Below, one piece after another: positions 15,338 to 25,299 of a DNA stretch of 36,485 nt. Position numbers and translations under genes: made by a program. Each line of letters begins with the position of its first letter. Within the stretch, counting starts at the first letter, position 1. Origin of the DNA: Burkholderiales bacterium (GTDB lineage Bacteria > Pseudomonadota > Gammaproteobacteria > Burkholderiales > Usitatibacteraceae); assembly GCA_026125445.1 (NCBI GenBank), contig JAHCLE010000015.1, forward strand, positions 1 to 36,485, given 5' to 3'. A model generated the notes under the pieces. The model was not told the origin of the DNA and did no database searches. It saw nothing but the letters and a program-made list of their open reading frames with translations.

Positions 15338-15502
15338 TCAGCCCGCGCTGGCGGGGGGATGCTCCTCGGCGGCGAGGTCGGCGAAGGCGATCGGGTCGCG
15401 AAGCGCCTCGGCGGGCGCGCGGTAGAAGACCTCGTCGAGGACGGCGCCGGGCGGAAGCCCGCCCGCGATGGCGAGCACTTCGTCGTCGGTCAGCACATTC
15501 AT
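15338..15502 (-). CDS. Putative double-glycine-leader peptide precursor (54 aa), first gene of the cassette
   Basis: This very short frame encodes 54 residues. The ATG at 15502 is preceded by GGGAG with about 6 bases of spacing. The N-terminus is MNVLTDDEVLAIAGG, a textbook double-glycine leader (hydrophobic-x-x-x-Glu-hydrophobic-x-x-Ile/Val-x-Gly-Gly) of 15 residues. The predicted core of 39 residues begins LPPGAVLDEVFYRAP, is acidic, lacks cysteine and ends EEHPPASAG. It is the most leader-like of the three precursors, and 77 bases separate it from the next one. The core is not recognised. The clear leader, ribosome-binding site and position at the head of the exporter cassette support a real gene. 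Confidence 0.68.
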   Translation of the reverse strand: MNVLTDDEVLAIAGGLPPGAVLDEVFYRAPAEALRDPIAFADLAAEEHPPASAG

Positions 15503-15552
15503 GGGCGTCTCCCGGGATTCCGGCGCCGGGAAGCGGCGGTCGGATGGAGCCC

Positions 15553-15618
15553 ATGCTAGGAAGGCGGGCGCGCGATGGCCCGCGAAAATCGGGGAAAGTT
15601 GCGGCGCGATTTCGCGCC
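15553..15618 (-). promoter_or_regulatory. Upstream region of the peptide cassette: dyad and weak -10
   Basis: The gap 15503-15632 separates the cassette from the envelope operon. It holds a perfect 16-base dyad (15603-15618, arms GGCGCGA and TCGCGCC) and, on the minus strand, TAGCAT (15553-15558), about 50 bases before the first precursor ATG. No convincing -35 is seen. The dyad could be an operator, or a weak terminator for the glycosyltransferase gene ending at 15633. Confidence 0.25.
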
Positions 15619-15632
15619 CCGCCGCACGGACC

Positions 15633-16481
15633 TCAGGAGGCCGGTGCCCGCCCGTGCAGTTCGAAGAACCGGCGCGCCGAGCGCACGAAGAGCGCGATGT
15701 GCCGCAGTCCCTTCGAGGCCGCCTTGCCGCCGTGGTGCACGATCCTCACCTGCGGGCAGTACGCGACCGTCGTCACCTTCGAAAGCCGCAGCGTGAGGTC
15801 GAAGTCCTCGAAGTAGAGGAAGTAGGCCGGATCGAAGCCCTTCACCCGCTCGAGCAACACGCGCCGGCACAAGAGGAAGCAGCCGCTCGCGATCCGAACC
15901 GGCGCCTGCTCCTTTTCCCAGTCCAGCTCCCGCAGCTCGTAGGCGTCGAGCGCCTTGCGGAACGGCCCGTGCAGGAACCGCGGCACGAAGCCCCGCACGA
16001 AGAGCACGCCCGGCGTCGGCCAGCCCTTCACCAGGTACTCGCGCTCGCCGTCGGCGCCGCGCACGGAGGGCGTGAGCGCCCCGACCTGCGGGTGCGATTC
16101 CAGGTAGCGCAGTGCCGCGTCCAGTGCCTCGCGCGCCATCTCGACGTCGGGGTTGAGCACGAGGTGGAGGTCGCAGCCGGACTGCGCGATGGCGAGGTTG
16201 TGCCCCTGCCCGAAGCCCACGTTGCCGTGGCCCGTGATCACGTCGAGCTCGACTTCCTGCGCGCGGGAAAGCGCCGCCTCCGCCAGTTGCCGCAGCATCG
16301 CCGCCTTGCCGTCGGGGCCGTTGTCCACGACGAGGAGCCGGGCCGCGGCGAGCGTCCCCTGGGCGCGGGCGAAGGCGATGGCGTCGGCCGCGCTCGCGAG
16401 CGTGCGGGCGAGCAGGCGCTCGTCCGGCGCGTAGGTGACGATGGAGATCGAGAGGGAGGCGCCCGCCATGGCTCGAATCAT
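15633..16481 (-). CDS. Family 2 glycosyltransferase, rhamnosyltransferase-like
   Basis: This 282-residue GT-A fold enzyme starts with SISIVTYAPDERLL. It has the nucleotide-binding stretch LLVVDNGPDG and GHGNVGFGQGHNLAIAQS, and an Asp-containing metal motif in LVLNPDVEM. The C-terminal FLYFEDFDLTLRL and RIVHHGGKA are typical of WbbL-like rhamnosyltransferases of O-antigen or core assembly. It would add a sugar to an envelope glycan on the cytoplasmic face. The ATG at 16481 (or 16469, in frame) follows the GT9 stop by 25 bases. It is the last gene of the envelope operon, and 130 bases separate it from the peptide cassette. Confidence 0.85.
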   Translation of the reverse strand: MIRAMAGASLSISIVTYAPDERLLARTLASAADAIAFARAQGTLAAARLLVVDNGPDGKAAMLRQLAEAALSRAQEVELDVITGHGNVGFGQGHNLAIAQSGCDLHLVLNPDVEMAREALDAALRYLESHPQVGALTPSVRGADGEREYLVKGWPTPGVLFVRGFVPRFLHGPFRKALDAYELRELDWEKEQAPVRIASGCFLLCRRVLLERVKGFDPAYFLYFEDFDLTLRLSKVTTVAYCPQVRIVHHGGKAASKGLRHIALFVRSARRFFELHGRAPAS

Positions 16482-16506
16482 GCGCGGGCCCTGCCCGTGG
16501 GCCCGC

Positions 16507-17616
16507 TCACGGGGGAGATCCCGGGAGGTAGGGGGCGGCGGCCGTGAGCACCGCCTCCACGCCGATCTCGTGCATGCAACGCGGCGCCGGACACTCGGAA
16601 GGCCCGCGCGAGCAACGGCGCACCCACGTCACGTGGCGCTTGAAGAGGACGTCCTGGTCGCGGCACGGGAAGGGATCGATGGCGACGCCCGCTCCCGGGC
16701 AATGGGCCCAGAAGCGCCCGGCGCCGCCGAGCACGGGTCCGCTCGGCCCGTAGATCACGACGGTGGGCGCGAACGCCGCGCGGCTGATGTGGGCCACGCT
16801 CGTGTCGCCGGTGACCACGAGCTTCGCGCGGCCGACGAGGTCCCACAGCTGCGGGAGGTCCAGCCGCCCGGCGAAGCTCGCCTGCCGGCCGCTGCCGGGG
16901 ATCGCCGCGACGAGCGCCTCCTCGCCGGGGCCCGCGCTCCAGCACACGCGCAGGCCGCGCGCCTCGAGGGCGGCGGCGAGAGCGGCCCAGCGATCGGCGA
17001 GCCAGGTCTTGTGCGGCGTGCTGGCACCCACGTGCAGGACGGCGTAGTCCCCCTCGGGCCGGTCGTAGGGGCGGAAGGGCGGGGCCGGCCATTGCCCGCG
17101 CGAATAGGGCTCGGCCGGGTCGCCGGGGACCAGCGTGGAGACGAGGTCGGACCACGCCATCGGCGTGTCCGGCATCGCGACGAAATCGGTGACGGGCCAG
17201 TTCTTGTACGCCGAGGGGTCGCCGGAGAACGCCACCACGCGCCGCGCGCCGATGGCGCGGGCGAGCCAGCTGAAGCGGTTGTCGCCGTTGACGATCGCGA
17301 GGTCGAACGGGCCCAGGTCCCACAGGGCCGCGAGGCTCTCCGGGTCGCGCGCGCTCCAGCCCACCGGCACCGCGCCCCAGGGCCGTCCCGAGAAGAGCGG
17401 CACGAACGCGCGCGGCATGACGTGGACGATCTCGGCCTGCGGATGACGCGCGCGCAGCTTCGCCACGCAGGCCGCGAGCAGGATCGTGTCGCCGAGCAGC
17501 GAGTGGTGAGGCAGGAGGATTCGCCCGGGCGGATCGGCCGCCGGTCCCTCGCCGCGGGCCATGCGTCCCAGCGCGCGTGCGTAGATCGCGAGCCAGGTGC
17601 GCGTGCGCGACGACAT
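16507..17616 (-). CDS. Family 9 glycosyltransferase (heptosyltransferase-like)
   Basis: This 369-residue GT-B fold protein starts near its N-terminus with ILLPHHSLLGDTILLAACV, the acceptor-side motif of ADP-heptose:LPS heptosyltransferases. The donor half includes LHVGASTPHKTW, LVVTGDTSVAHISRAAFAPTVVIYGPSG and a C-terminal stretch with four or more Cys residues (FPCRDQD, RRCSRGPSECPAPRCM) resembling the cysteine-bearing tails of GT9 enzymes. It probably adds a heptose or another sugar to the lipopolysaccharide core, but the acceptor is unknown. The ATG at 17616 was chosen because it lies 8 bases after the methyltransferase stop. The frame open to 18141 overlaps that gene and was not used. Confidence 0.83.
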   Translation of the reverse strand: MSSRTRTWLAIYARALGRMARGEGPAADPPGRILLPHHSLLGDTILLAACVAKLRARHPQAEIVHVMPRAFVPLFSGRPWGAVPVGWSARDPESLAALWDLGPFDLAIVNGDNRFSWLARAIGARRVVAFSGDPSAYKNWPVTDFVAMPDTPMAWSDLVSTLVPGDPAEPYSRGQWPAPPFRPYDRPEGDYAVLHVGASTPHKTWLADRWAALAAALEARGLRVCWSAGPGEEALVAAIPGSGRQASFAGRLDLPQLWDLVGRAKLVVTGDTSVAHISRAAFAPTVVIYGPSGPVLGGAGRFWAHCPGAGVAIDPFPCRDQDVLFKRHVTWVRRCSRGPSECPAPRCMHEIGVEAVLTAAAPYLPGSPP

Positions 17617-17624
17617 CGCCGGGC

Positions 17625-18182
17625 CTACTTCACCACCCGCAGGCGGAAGTAGAGGCTGTTGGCCGGGAAGACGAACGCGAAGTGCTTCTCGTAGCGGCGC
17701 GGCGACAGGGCGAAGAGCGCCCTCGCGATCGTGGAGAACGGGAAGGACTTCCCGAAGTCGACCGCGCGCTCGACCATCTCGAAGCGCCGGTCGGTGTAGA
17801 AGTTGGAGTGCCGCGTGTCGGTGGTGAAGTAGTCGAGAGACTCGTACGACAGGTGCCGCACGTGCGTGGGGTCCTGGTAGGAGTAGACGCTCGAGAAGTG
17901 CGGCGTGGTGATGAAGACCTCGGCGCCGGGCCTGCCCGCGCGGTGGATCTCCTCCATGAGCTTCACCACGTCGGGCACGTGCTCGATCACGTTGCGGCAG
18001 AAGATGGCGTCGTAGGCGTCGCTCTCGACCGGGTACGGGAAGACCCCGAGGTCGTGGCGGATGTCGGCCTCGCTCGCCACCGCGATGTCGATTCCCGTGG
18101 AGCCCGGGATCTTGTCCCGCCCGCACCCCACGTCCAGGCACTTGCGGCCCTTGGCGTACTGCGTCATCTGCGCGGTGTCCAT
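17625..18182 (-). CDS. Class I SAM-dependent methyltransferase
   Basis: This 185-residue protein has the SAM-binding glycine motif CLDVGCGRDK (about residues 15-24), an acidic ribose-contacting position after GSTGIDIAV, and a post-motif DAIFCRNVIEHVPD (about 59-72) typical of methyltransferase type 11/25 domains. The C-terminal half contains HVRHLSYESLDYF and a basic end. The substrate is unknown. Its place inside the envelope glycosyltransferase operon, 16 bases after one glycosyltransferase and 8 bases before the next, suggests methylation of a sugar or lipid-linked glycan. Confidence 0.85.
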   Translation of the reverse strand: MDTAQMTQYAKGRKCLDVGCGRDKIPGSTGIDIAVASEADIRHDLGVFPYPVESDAYDAIFCRNVIEHVPDVVKLMEEIHRAGRPGAEVFITTPHFSSVYSYQDPTHVRHLSYESLDYFTTDTRHSNFYTDRRFEMVERAVDFGKSFPFSTIARALFALSPRRYEKHFAFVFPANSLYFRLRVVK

Positions 18183-18198
18183 TCCCGCCCTCTCCGGT

Positions 18199-19323
18199 TC
18201 AATCCCCGTTGCCGTGCCGCGCCGAGCGCGCCACGGCCGTGAAGACGTCGATCATGCGTTCCACCATGCGGTCCTCGCCGAAACGCTGCAGCGCGGCCGA
18301 TCTCGCGTTCGTGGCGAGGCGGGAGCGCAGAGGCCCGTCGGCCAGCAGCGACTCGATCGCGGCCCGGAGTGCCGCCGCATCCTCCGGCTGCACGAGCCTG
18401 CCCGTGTCGCCGTCCTGGACGATCTCGGCGATGCTGCCCACGGGCGTGGAGATCACCGGCAGCCCGCAGGCCATCGCCTGCATGAGCGCCTGCGGCACGC
18501 CCTCGTTGGCGTAGGACGGCAGGCAGAAGAGGTCGAGGGACTGCAGCCACGGCGCCACGTCGGACTGGTTCCCCGCGAAGCGCACGCGATCGGCGATGCC
18601 CAGCTCGCGGGCCAGCGCCTCCAGGGCCTCGCGCTGGGGGCCGTCGCCCACCACGACGAGGCGGGCGCCGCGGCCGGCCAGTCCCGCGAACGCCTCGAGG
18701 AGGTAGCGGTGTCCCTTCCAGCTTCGCAGCGTGGCGACGATGCCGATCAGGGGCCCCTGCGGGTCGAGGCCGAGGGCCGCTCGCGCCTTCGCCGGCTCGC
18801 CGGGACGGAAGCGCTCGAGGTCGATGCCCGTCGGGATGGAGATGACGTGGTTCGCCTCCGCCCCCGCCTCCTCCATCACCTGCAGGCGAAGCCGCTCGCC
18901 GGTGGTCACGACCCGCCGGCAGGCGTCGCGGTAGAGCCAGCGCGTGAAGAGGTTGCGCGGCACGGGCGCGGAGATGTGCCTCGTGCGCACGACGGGCAGG
19001 TTGCGGTGCAGGCAGCACAGGGCCGCGGCCGTGAGCCAGCTGTCCGTCGAGCTGTGGGTGTTCACCACGTCCAGGCGGCGGGCCTTCAGGAGCTTCACCA
19101 TCGCGTGCAGCCCGGCGAACGACTTTCGCGCGATGGGCACCGCGACCGCCTCCAGCCCGTAGCCGGGCGCGGCCTGGAAGATGCGCGACTCCTCCGGGGC
19201 GGCGAGCGTCACCTCGTGGCCGCGCCGGGCCACGCCGCGCGCTTCGGTGAGGATGCGGATCTCCTGGCCGCCCCAGCCGAGCGAGGACTCCGTGTGCAGG
19301 ATGCGAAGCCGCTCGTCGGCCAC
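18199..19323 (-). CDS. Family 4 glycosyltransferase
   Basis: This 374-residue GT-B enzyme has an N-terminal acceptor domain beginning LRILHTESSLGWGGQEIRIL, with the glycine-rich GWGGQE loop. The C-terminal donor domain includes GIVATLRSWKGHRYLLEAF, LVVVGDGPQREALE, FCLPSYANEGVPQALMQAMACGLPVI (EGxPxxxxEA-type motif) and TPVGSIAEIV. These are standard GT4 features, and the enzyme probably extends the lipopolysaccharide or another envelope glycan. The start is GTG at 19323, 4 bases after the msbA stop. The methyltransferase follows 16 bases downstream. Confidence 0.88.
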   Translation of the reverse strand: MADERLRILHTESSLGWGGQEIRILTEARGVARRGHEVTLAAPEESRIFQAAPGYGLEAVAVPIARKSFAGLHAMVKLLKARRLDVVNTHSSTDSWLTAAALCCLHRNLPVVRTRHISAPVPRNLFTRWLYRDACRRVVTTGERLRLQVMEEAGAEANHVISIPTGIDLERFRPGEPAKARAALGLDPQGPLIGIVATLRSWKGHRYLLEAFAGLAGRGARLVVVGDGPQREALEALARELGIADRVRFAGNQSDVAPWLQSLDLFCLPSYANEGVPQALMQAMACGLPVISTPVGSIAEIVQDGDTGRLVQPEDAAALRAAIESLLADGPLRSRLATNARSAALQRFGEDRMVERMIDVFTAVARSARHGNGD

Positions 19324-19327
19324 CGCG

Positions 19328-21076
<1,749 letters not shown>

Positions 21077-21083
21077 CCCGGCA

Positions 21084-22205
21084 TTATCCCAGTTTGCCGG
21101 CCAGCAGCCTCTCGTACAGGGCGAGGTACTCGCGGCCCATGGCCTCCGGGGTGAGCGGCGCCACCGCCTCGCGCGCGGCCTCGCCCATGCGCCGGGCGGT
21201 ATCGGGGTCGAGGCGGTCGAGGCATCCGGCGAGCCCCTCGACGTCGAGCGCGTCGCGGACGAACCCGCTCTCGCCCTCGCGCACGACCTCCGCCGCGCCG
21301 CACTTGGTGCTGGTCACGACGGGCAGCCCCGCGGCCATGGCCTCGAGCGCGGCGTTGGGGAACGGGTCGTAGAGCGTGGGCAGCACGAAGGCGTCGGCAG
21401 CCGCCAGGAATGGACGCACGTCGGAGACGCCGCCCACGAAGCGCACGCGCCCCGCCACGCCCAGCTTCACCGAGAGCCGCCCGTAGGCGTGGGCGCGCTT
21501 GTCCTTGCCGCAGACGATCGCCCACGCGGGCTCGCGGCGCCGCGCGAGAGCCTGCAGGAAGGGCGCCACGCCCTTCCTCTCGAATCCTGAGCCCACGTAG
21601 GCGAATACCGTCGCGTCGCGGGGGATGCCCACCTGCTGGCGCACCGCGGCGCCGAACTCCTCTCGAAGCCCCGGATGGAAGGAGCGGGAGTCGACGGCGT
21701 TGCGGATGAGCACCAGCTTGTCCGCGGGCGTGGCGAAGCGCTGCGCGATCTCCCCGCGCACCATCTCCGAATTGCAGATGACCGCCCTGAGCCGCGGCGA
21801 GGTGAAGAGCTCGCGCTCGGCGGCGAGCAGGTACTTGTGGTGCGGCGAGGCCGAGGTGGCCCAGCGCGCGAACGCCGGCTGCACGCGGCTTCGCTGCGCC
21901 AGCCACTCGGCGTGCACGCCGTCGCCGGCGCGGTAGACGTCGCAGCAGGCGATGCGCTCGTGGGACTGCACGAGGTCGAAGCGGCGGCGCGCGAGCTCCG
22001 CGCAGACGGCGCGCGCGAAGCCGCGGTCGCGCCAGAGGCTGCCCAGGTAGAACGGGTCGAGGATGATCGCCGTGCCGTCGTTGTCCGGCCAGCGGCGCGT
22101 GACGAGGGTGAGGGTGGCGCCTTGCGCGGAAAGCGCGGCGATGGCCGACTGCACGAAGCGCTCTGCGCCGCCGAAGGCGTCGAAGCGGCTTCGCACCAGG
22201 GCCAC
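21084..22205 (-). CDS. Family 4 glycosyltransferase, LPS-core type
   Basis: This GT-B enzyme of about 373 residues starts with VALVRSRFDAFGGAERFVQSA, the acceptor-domain opening of WaaG-like glycosyltransferases. The donor domain includes AYVGSGFERKGVAPFLQAL, DVRPFLAAADAFVLPTLYDPFPNAALEAMAAG (Glu-containing nucleotide-sugar motif in separate parts) and GESGFV. It most likely adds a hexose to the inner core. The GTG at 22205 was chosen because AGGAGG lies 7 bases upstream. An in-frame GTG at 22247 that overlaps the heptosyltransferase stop (GTGA) is the alternative and would add 14 residues. Confidence 0.85.
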   Translation of the reverse strand: MALVRSRFDAFGGAERFVQSAIAALSAQGATLTLVTRRWPDNDGTAIILDPFYLGSLWRDRGFARAVCAELARRRFDLVQSHERIACCDVYRAGDGVHAEWLAQRSRVQPAFARWATSASPHHKYLLAAERELFTSPRLRAVICNSEMVRGEIAQRFATPADKLVLIRNAVDSRSFHPGLREEFGAAVRQQVGIPRDATVFAYVGSGFERKGVAPFLQALARRREPAWAIVCGKDKRAHAYGRLSVKLGVAGRVRFVGGVSDVRPFLAAADAFVLPTLYDPFPNAALEAMAAGLPVVTSTKCGAAEVVREGESGFVRDALDVEGLAGCLDRLDPDTARRMGEAAREAVAPLTPEAMGREYLALYERLLAGKLG

Positions 22206-22243
22206 GCGGGGGCCTCCTGCTCCGCGCCCGCGCACGGTCGGGC

Positions 22244-23320
22244 TCACGGCTGCGCGAGGAGCTCGTTGATGGCCGAGTGCACCCGGTCCACGGGCAGCTC
22301 CGTCAGGCACTCGCTCACCTTGCTGCCGCCGCAGCCGTCGTTGCCGCACGGCCGGCAGGGGTGCCCGCTTTCCACGACGCGGTGCGCCACGCGCCACGGG
22401 CCCCACTGCCGCTCGCCGCTGGGCCCGAAGAGGACCACCACGGGCGTGCCCATGGCGGCGGCGATGTGCATGGGCGCGGAATCGACGCCGAAGAAAAGGC
22501 GGGCGCGGGCGGCCAGCGCCGCCATCTCGCGCAGCGTGAGCTGCCCGGAGAGGTCGATCACCGGGGCCTGCGCGCGCTCGAGGATCCGCTTCACGATGGA
22601 CTGCTCGCGAGCGTTGGGCGCGCCGGTGAGGACGAGGCGGTGGCCGTCCTTCGCCAGGCGCTGCAGGAGCTCGGCGTTTCTCTCGTCCGTCCACGCCTTG
22701 AAGAGCCAGCGCGAGGTGGGGTGCACGTGCAGGAACCCCTTGGCCGCGACACCGTGCTGCGCGAGGAGGGCGTCCACCTTCGCCTCGGCCTCGGGGCCGG
22801 GCACCATGACCAGGCGCTTCTCGTCCTCCGAGGGGTAGATCCCCACGCGCCGCAGCGCGTCGAGGTTCGATTCCACCGTGTGCCGTGGCGTCGCGCGCGG
22901 CGACGCGTAGCAATGGGAGAAGGCGGCCTTCCAGAAGCCGTTGTCGCGCGCCGGGGCCACGGACCAGCGCGGCCGGAGCAGCTGCGCGAGCCAGGCGCCG
23001 CGCCAGTGCTCGGTGAGGTGCACGATGAGCTGGTAGCGCCGCTCGCGAAGGTCCGAAAGGAGCGCCGACTCGCGCCGCAGCTGCGTGAGCAGGCCCTGGC
23101 GCTTCCACTCGCGGTCGATCGCGTGGATGCGCGCGATCGAGGGGTGGCCGGCGAGCATGTCGCGCGTGTCCGCGTAGACCAGCGCGTCGATCTCCGCCTG
23201 CGGCGCGCGCGCCGCCAGCACGCGGAAGACGGGCGAGGAGAGCAGGACGTCGCCGTGGTGGCGCAGCTTCACCACCAGCACCCGCCGCAGGGAGTCGACG
23301 CCGATCGGGTCGGGAACCAT
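22244..23320 (-). CDS. waaQ: LPS core heptosyltransferase (WaaQ/RfaQ type)
   Basis: This 358-residue GT9 enzyme has RVLVVKLRHHGDVLLSSPVF near the start, the acceptor-binding opening shared by WaaQ proteins. The donor half includes LHVHPTSRWLFKAWTDERNA, LTGAPNAREQ, ARLFFGVDSAPMHIAAAMGTPVVVLFGPSG and the Cys-rich HPCRPCGNDGCGG followed by SECLTELPVDRV, all typical of putative lipopolysaccharide heptosyltransferase III. It would transfer heptose from ADP-heptose to the inner core. It is the first gene of the envelope operon. The 48-base gap upstream separates it from the cobalamin receptor gene on the same strand. Confidence 0.85.
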   Translation of the reverse strand: MVPDPIGVDSLRRVLVVKLRHHGDVLLSSPVFRVLAARAPQAEIDALVYADTRDMLAGHPSIARIHAIDREWKRQGLLTQLRRESALLSDLRERRYQLIVHLTEHWRGAWLAQLLRPRWSVAPARDNGFWKAAFSHCYASPRATPRHTVESNLDALRRVGIYPSEDEKRLVMVPGPEAEAKVDALLAQHGVAAKGFLHVHPTSRWLFKAWTDERNAELLQRLAKDGHRLVLTGAPNAREQSIVKRILERAQAPVIDLSGQLTLREMAALAARARLFFGVDSAPMHIAAAMGTPVVVLFGPSGERQWGPWRVAHRVVESGHPCRPCGNDGCGGSKVSECLTELPVDRVHSAINELLAQP

Positions 23321-23339
23321 GCCCGCCAGATTAGCAAAC

Positions 23340-23364
23340 GGCCGCGGGGAGGGGGAGGGCGGCC
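23340..23364 (-). terminator. Possible weak terminator after the cobalamin receptor gene
   Basis: GGCCGC (23340-23345) pairs with GCGGCC (23359-23364) across a C-rich loop, starting 4 bases after the receptor stop. GTTTGCT follows on the minus strand. The 6-base-pair stem and short T-run make it weak. Confidence 0.3.
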
Positions 23365-23368
23365 TGCT

Positions 23369-25225
23369 TCAGGTGGCCTCGAAGCGCAGGCTGAGCAGGA
23401 TGGCGCGCCGCGGGGCGTCGTAGCCCACGGCGTGCTCGTAGCGCTTGTCGAAGAGGTTCGAGCCCGTGAGCTCCAGGCTCCAGCGCCTGCTCACGGCGTA
23501 GCGCACCGTGGCGTCCGCGATCGCGTAGCCCGGCAGGCGCGAGGCCGGCGACTCGTCGGCGGAGTCGAAGCGCTCGCTCGAGGCGGTGACGCCGCCGGAG
23601 ACGGACCAGTCGCCCGATCCCCAGGACGCCTCCAGGCGGCCGAAGCGCTTCGCGCGCCCCTGGAGCTGGAAACCCGTCTCCTCGTCCTTCGGGTCCTGCG
23701 AGGCGTAGGAGCCGCGCCAGCCCAGGCCCCAGGCCCGGCCCTCGACGGAGGCCTCGACGCCGCGGATGCGCGCGCGCCGCACGTTCTCCATCGTGGGATA
23801 GACGTAGGTGATGAGGTCCTCGATGCGGTTGTCGAAGGCGGTGAGGCGAAGCTGCCAGCCGCGAAGCGATTCGCTGCGCCATCCGATCTCGCGCCCCAGG
23901 CTCTCCTCGGGGCGAAGCAGCGGATTGGGCACGTAGAAGTCGGAGGGCGGCGCGTAGAGGTCGAAGAAGGTCGGCGCGCGGAAACCACGACCGAAAGTGA
24001 ACGTGAGGAGACCCGCCCCCGGCCAGGCGATGCCCGCGCTCGCCGCACCCGTGTCGTGGGCGCCGAACTGGTCGTCGTCGTCGCGGCGGATGGAGCCTTC
24101 GAACCGGTAGGAGCCCCAGGACTCGGAAAGCGCCGCCCAGGCCGAGTTCGTGTCGCGCCTGGTCTCGGAGAACGAGGTGTCGGAGACGACCTTCTGGCGC
24201 AGCATCTCGAAGCCGGCGAGCGCCTTGCCCGCGGGCAGCGTGAACTCGTGCACCCAGGAGGCCTGGTCCTGGCGCGTGTCGAAGCGCGCCGTCGTGCCGC
24301 CCTCGATCTGGAGCTCGTCGCGGCCCTGGCCGAGGGTGAGGCGGCTCTTCCACCAGGTCTCGTAGTTCATCTCCGAGACGATGTTGGCGGCCGCGAGCGT
24401 CTGCACGTTGCGGTCGTTGGCGTAGTTTCCCTGGGCGTCGGGGCAGCCGTCGAATCGGGCGCGCCCGCGGCTCACGAAGCCGGTGAACGCGAGCGTCTCC
24501 TGGGGCGCGAGGCGGCCCACGACCTTCAGGTTCGCGAAGGCGTTGTCGTAGGGGTCGCGGTCGGGGTCGTGGCAGAAGGCGCGCTCGTTGGTGGCGCTCG
24601 GCGCGTCCACGGTCCGCCCGCCGGCGGAGAACGAGACGGTGGTCTTGCCCTCGATCGCGGTGAAGCCCGTGGCGAGGCGGCCGTCGGAATCGCTGCCGTA
24701 GGCGGCGCTCGCGAAGAGGCGCGGCGTGGCGGAAGCGCGGGTGAAGATCTGCACCACGCCGCCGATCGCGTCCGGGCCGTAGAGGCTGGAGAGCGGCCCC
24801 TTCACCACCTCGATGCGCTCGACGAGGTCGAGGGGGATGTTCTCGATGGAGGTCGTGCCCACGGTGGCCGAGCTCACGCGCAGCCCGTCGACGAGCACGA
24901 GCGTCTGGCCGGCGTTGGCGCCGCGCAGGAAGAGGCCGGCGGGCTGTCCCGGCCCTCCGGTGCCGCGGAATTCCACCAGGGCCTGGCGCTGCAGCAGCTC
25001 GGCGAGCGAAACGGGCGCGGCGCGGTCGATGTCCTCGCGCGTGATCACCTCGACGTCGCGCAGGGCGTCGCCGGCGCGCTGCGGCGTGCGCGTGGCCGTG
25101 ACCACCATGGCGTCGAGTGACTGGAATGCGAGCGTGGGGGCGGCGGAAACGGGGGCGGGCGCTTGCTGGGCGTGGGCGCCCAATGCCATCGCCGCGGCGA
25201 GGCCGGCGAGGGGCGTGGTCTTCAT
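23369..25225 (-). CDS. btuB: TonB-dependent outer-membrane receptor, cobalamin (BtuB-like)
   Basis: This 618-residue protein has a signal peptide (about 1-19, ending AHAQ). A TonB-box-like MVVTATRTP follows at about residues 40-48, then the plug domain (LQRQALVEFRG, NAGQTLVLVDGLRV, IERIEVVKGPLSSLYGPDAIGGVVQIFTR in separate parts). A long beta-barrel ends in Phe-containing LLSLRFEAT. Size and the presence of a cobalamin riboswitch directly upstream indicate vitamin B12 uptake rather than siderophore uptake. AAGGAA lies 5 bases before the ATG. No btuFCD genes are in the window, so inner-membrane transport must be encoded elsewhere. Confidence 0.9.
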   Translation of the reverse strand: MKTTPLAGLAAAMALGAHAQQAPAPVSAAPTLAFQSLDAMVVTATRTPQRAGDALRDVEVITREDIDRAAPVSLAELLQRQALVEFRGTGGPGQPAGLFLRGANAGQTLVLVDGLRVSSATVGTTSIENIPLDLVERIEVVKGPLSSLYGPDAIGGVVQIFTRASATPRLFASAAYGSDSDGRLATGFTAIEGKTTVSFSAGGRTVDAPSATNERAFCHDPDRDPYDNAFANLKVVGRLAPQETLAFTGFVSRGRARFDGCPDAQGNYANDRNVQTLAAANIVSEMNYETWWKSRLTLGQGRDELQIEGGTTARFDTRQDQASWVHEFTLPAGKALAGFEMLRQKVVSDTSFSETRRDTNSAWAALSESWGSYRFEGSIRRDDDDQFGAHDTGAASAGIAWPGAGLLTFTFGRGFRAPTFFDLYAPPSDFYVPNPLLRPEESLGREIGWRSESLRGWQLRLTAFDNRIEDLITYVYPTMENVRRARIRGVEASVEGRAWGLGWRGSYASQDPKDEETGFQLQGRAKRFGRLEASWGSGDWSVSGGVTASSERFDSADESPASRLPGYAIADATVRYAVSRRWSLELTGSNLFDKRYEHAVGYDAPRRAILLSLRFEAT

Positions 25226-25299
25226 GGAGGTTCCTTGGTCCGGTCAGGCCAGCGTCCCCGCAGGCCCTGGGGTCAATAACCCGCCCCGTTGTGCCGAAG

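Noticed and set aside
15633-16481. The GT2 gene as a glycocin-type S-glycosyltransferase acting on the single cysteines of the neighbouring peptides.
   Set aside because: Its motifs (FLYFEDFDL, RIVHHGGKA) fit WbbL-like rhamnosyltransferases. It lies 25 bases behind another envelope glycosyltransferase and is separated by 130 bases from the peptide cassette. The idea is not excluded but is unsupported.
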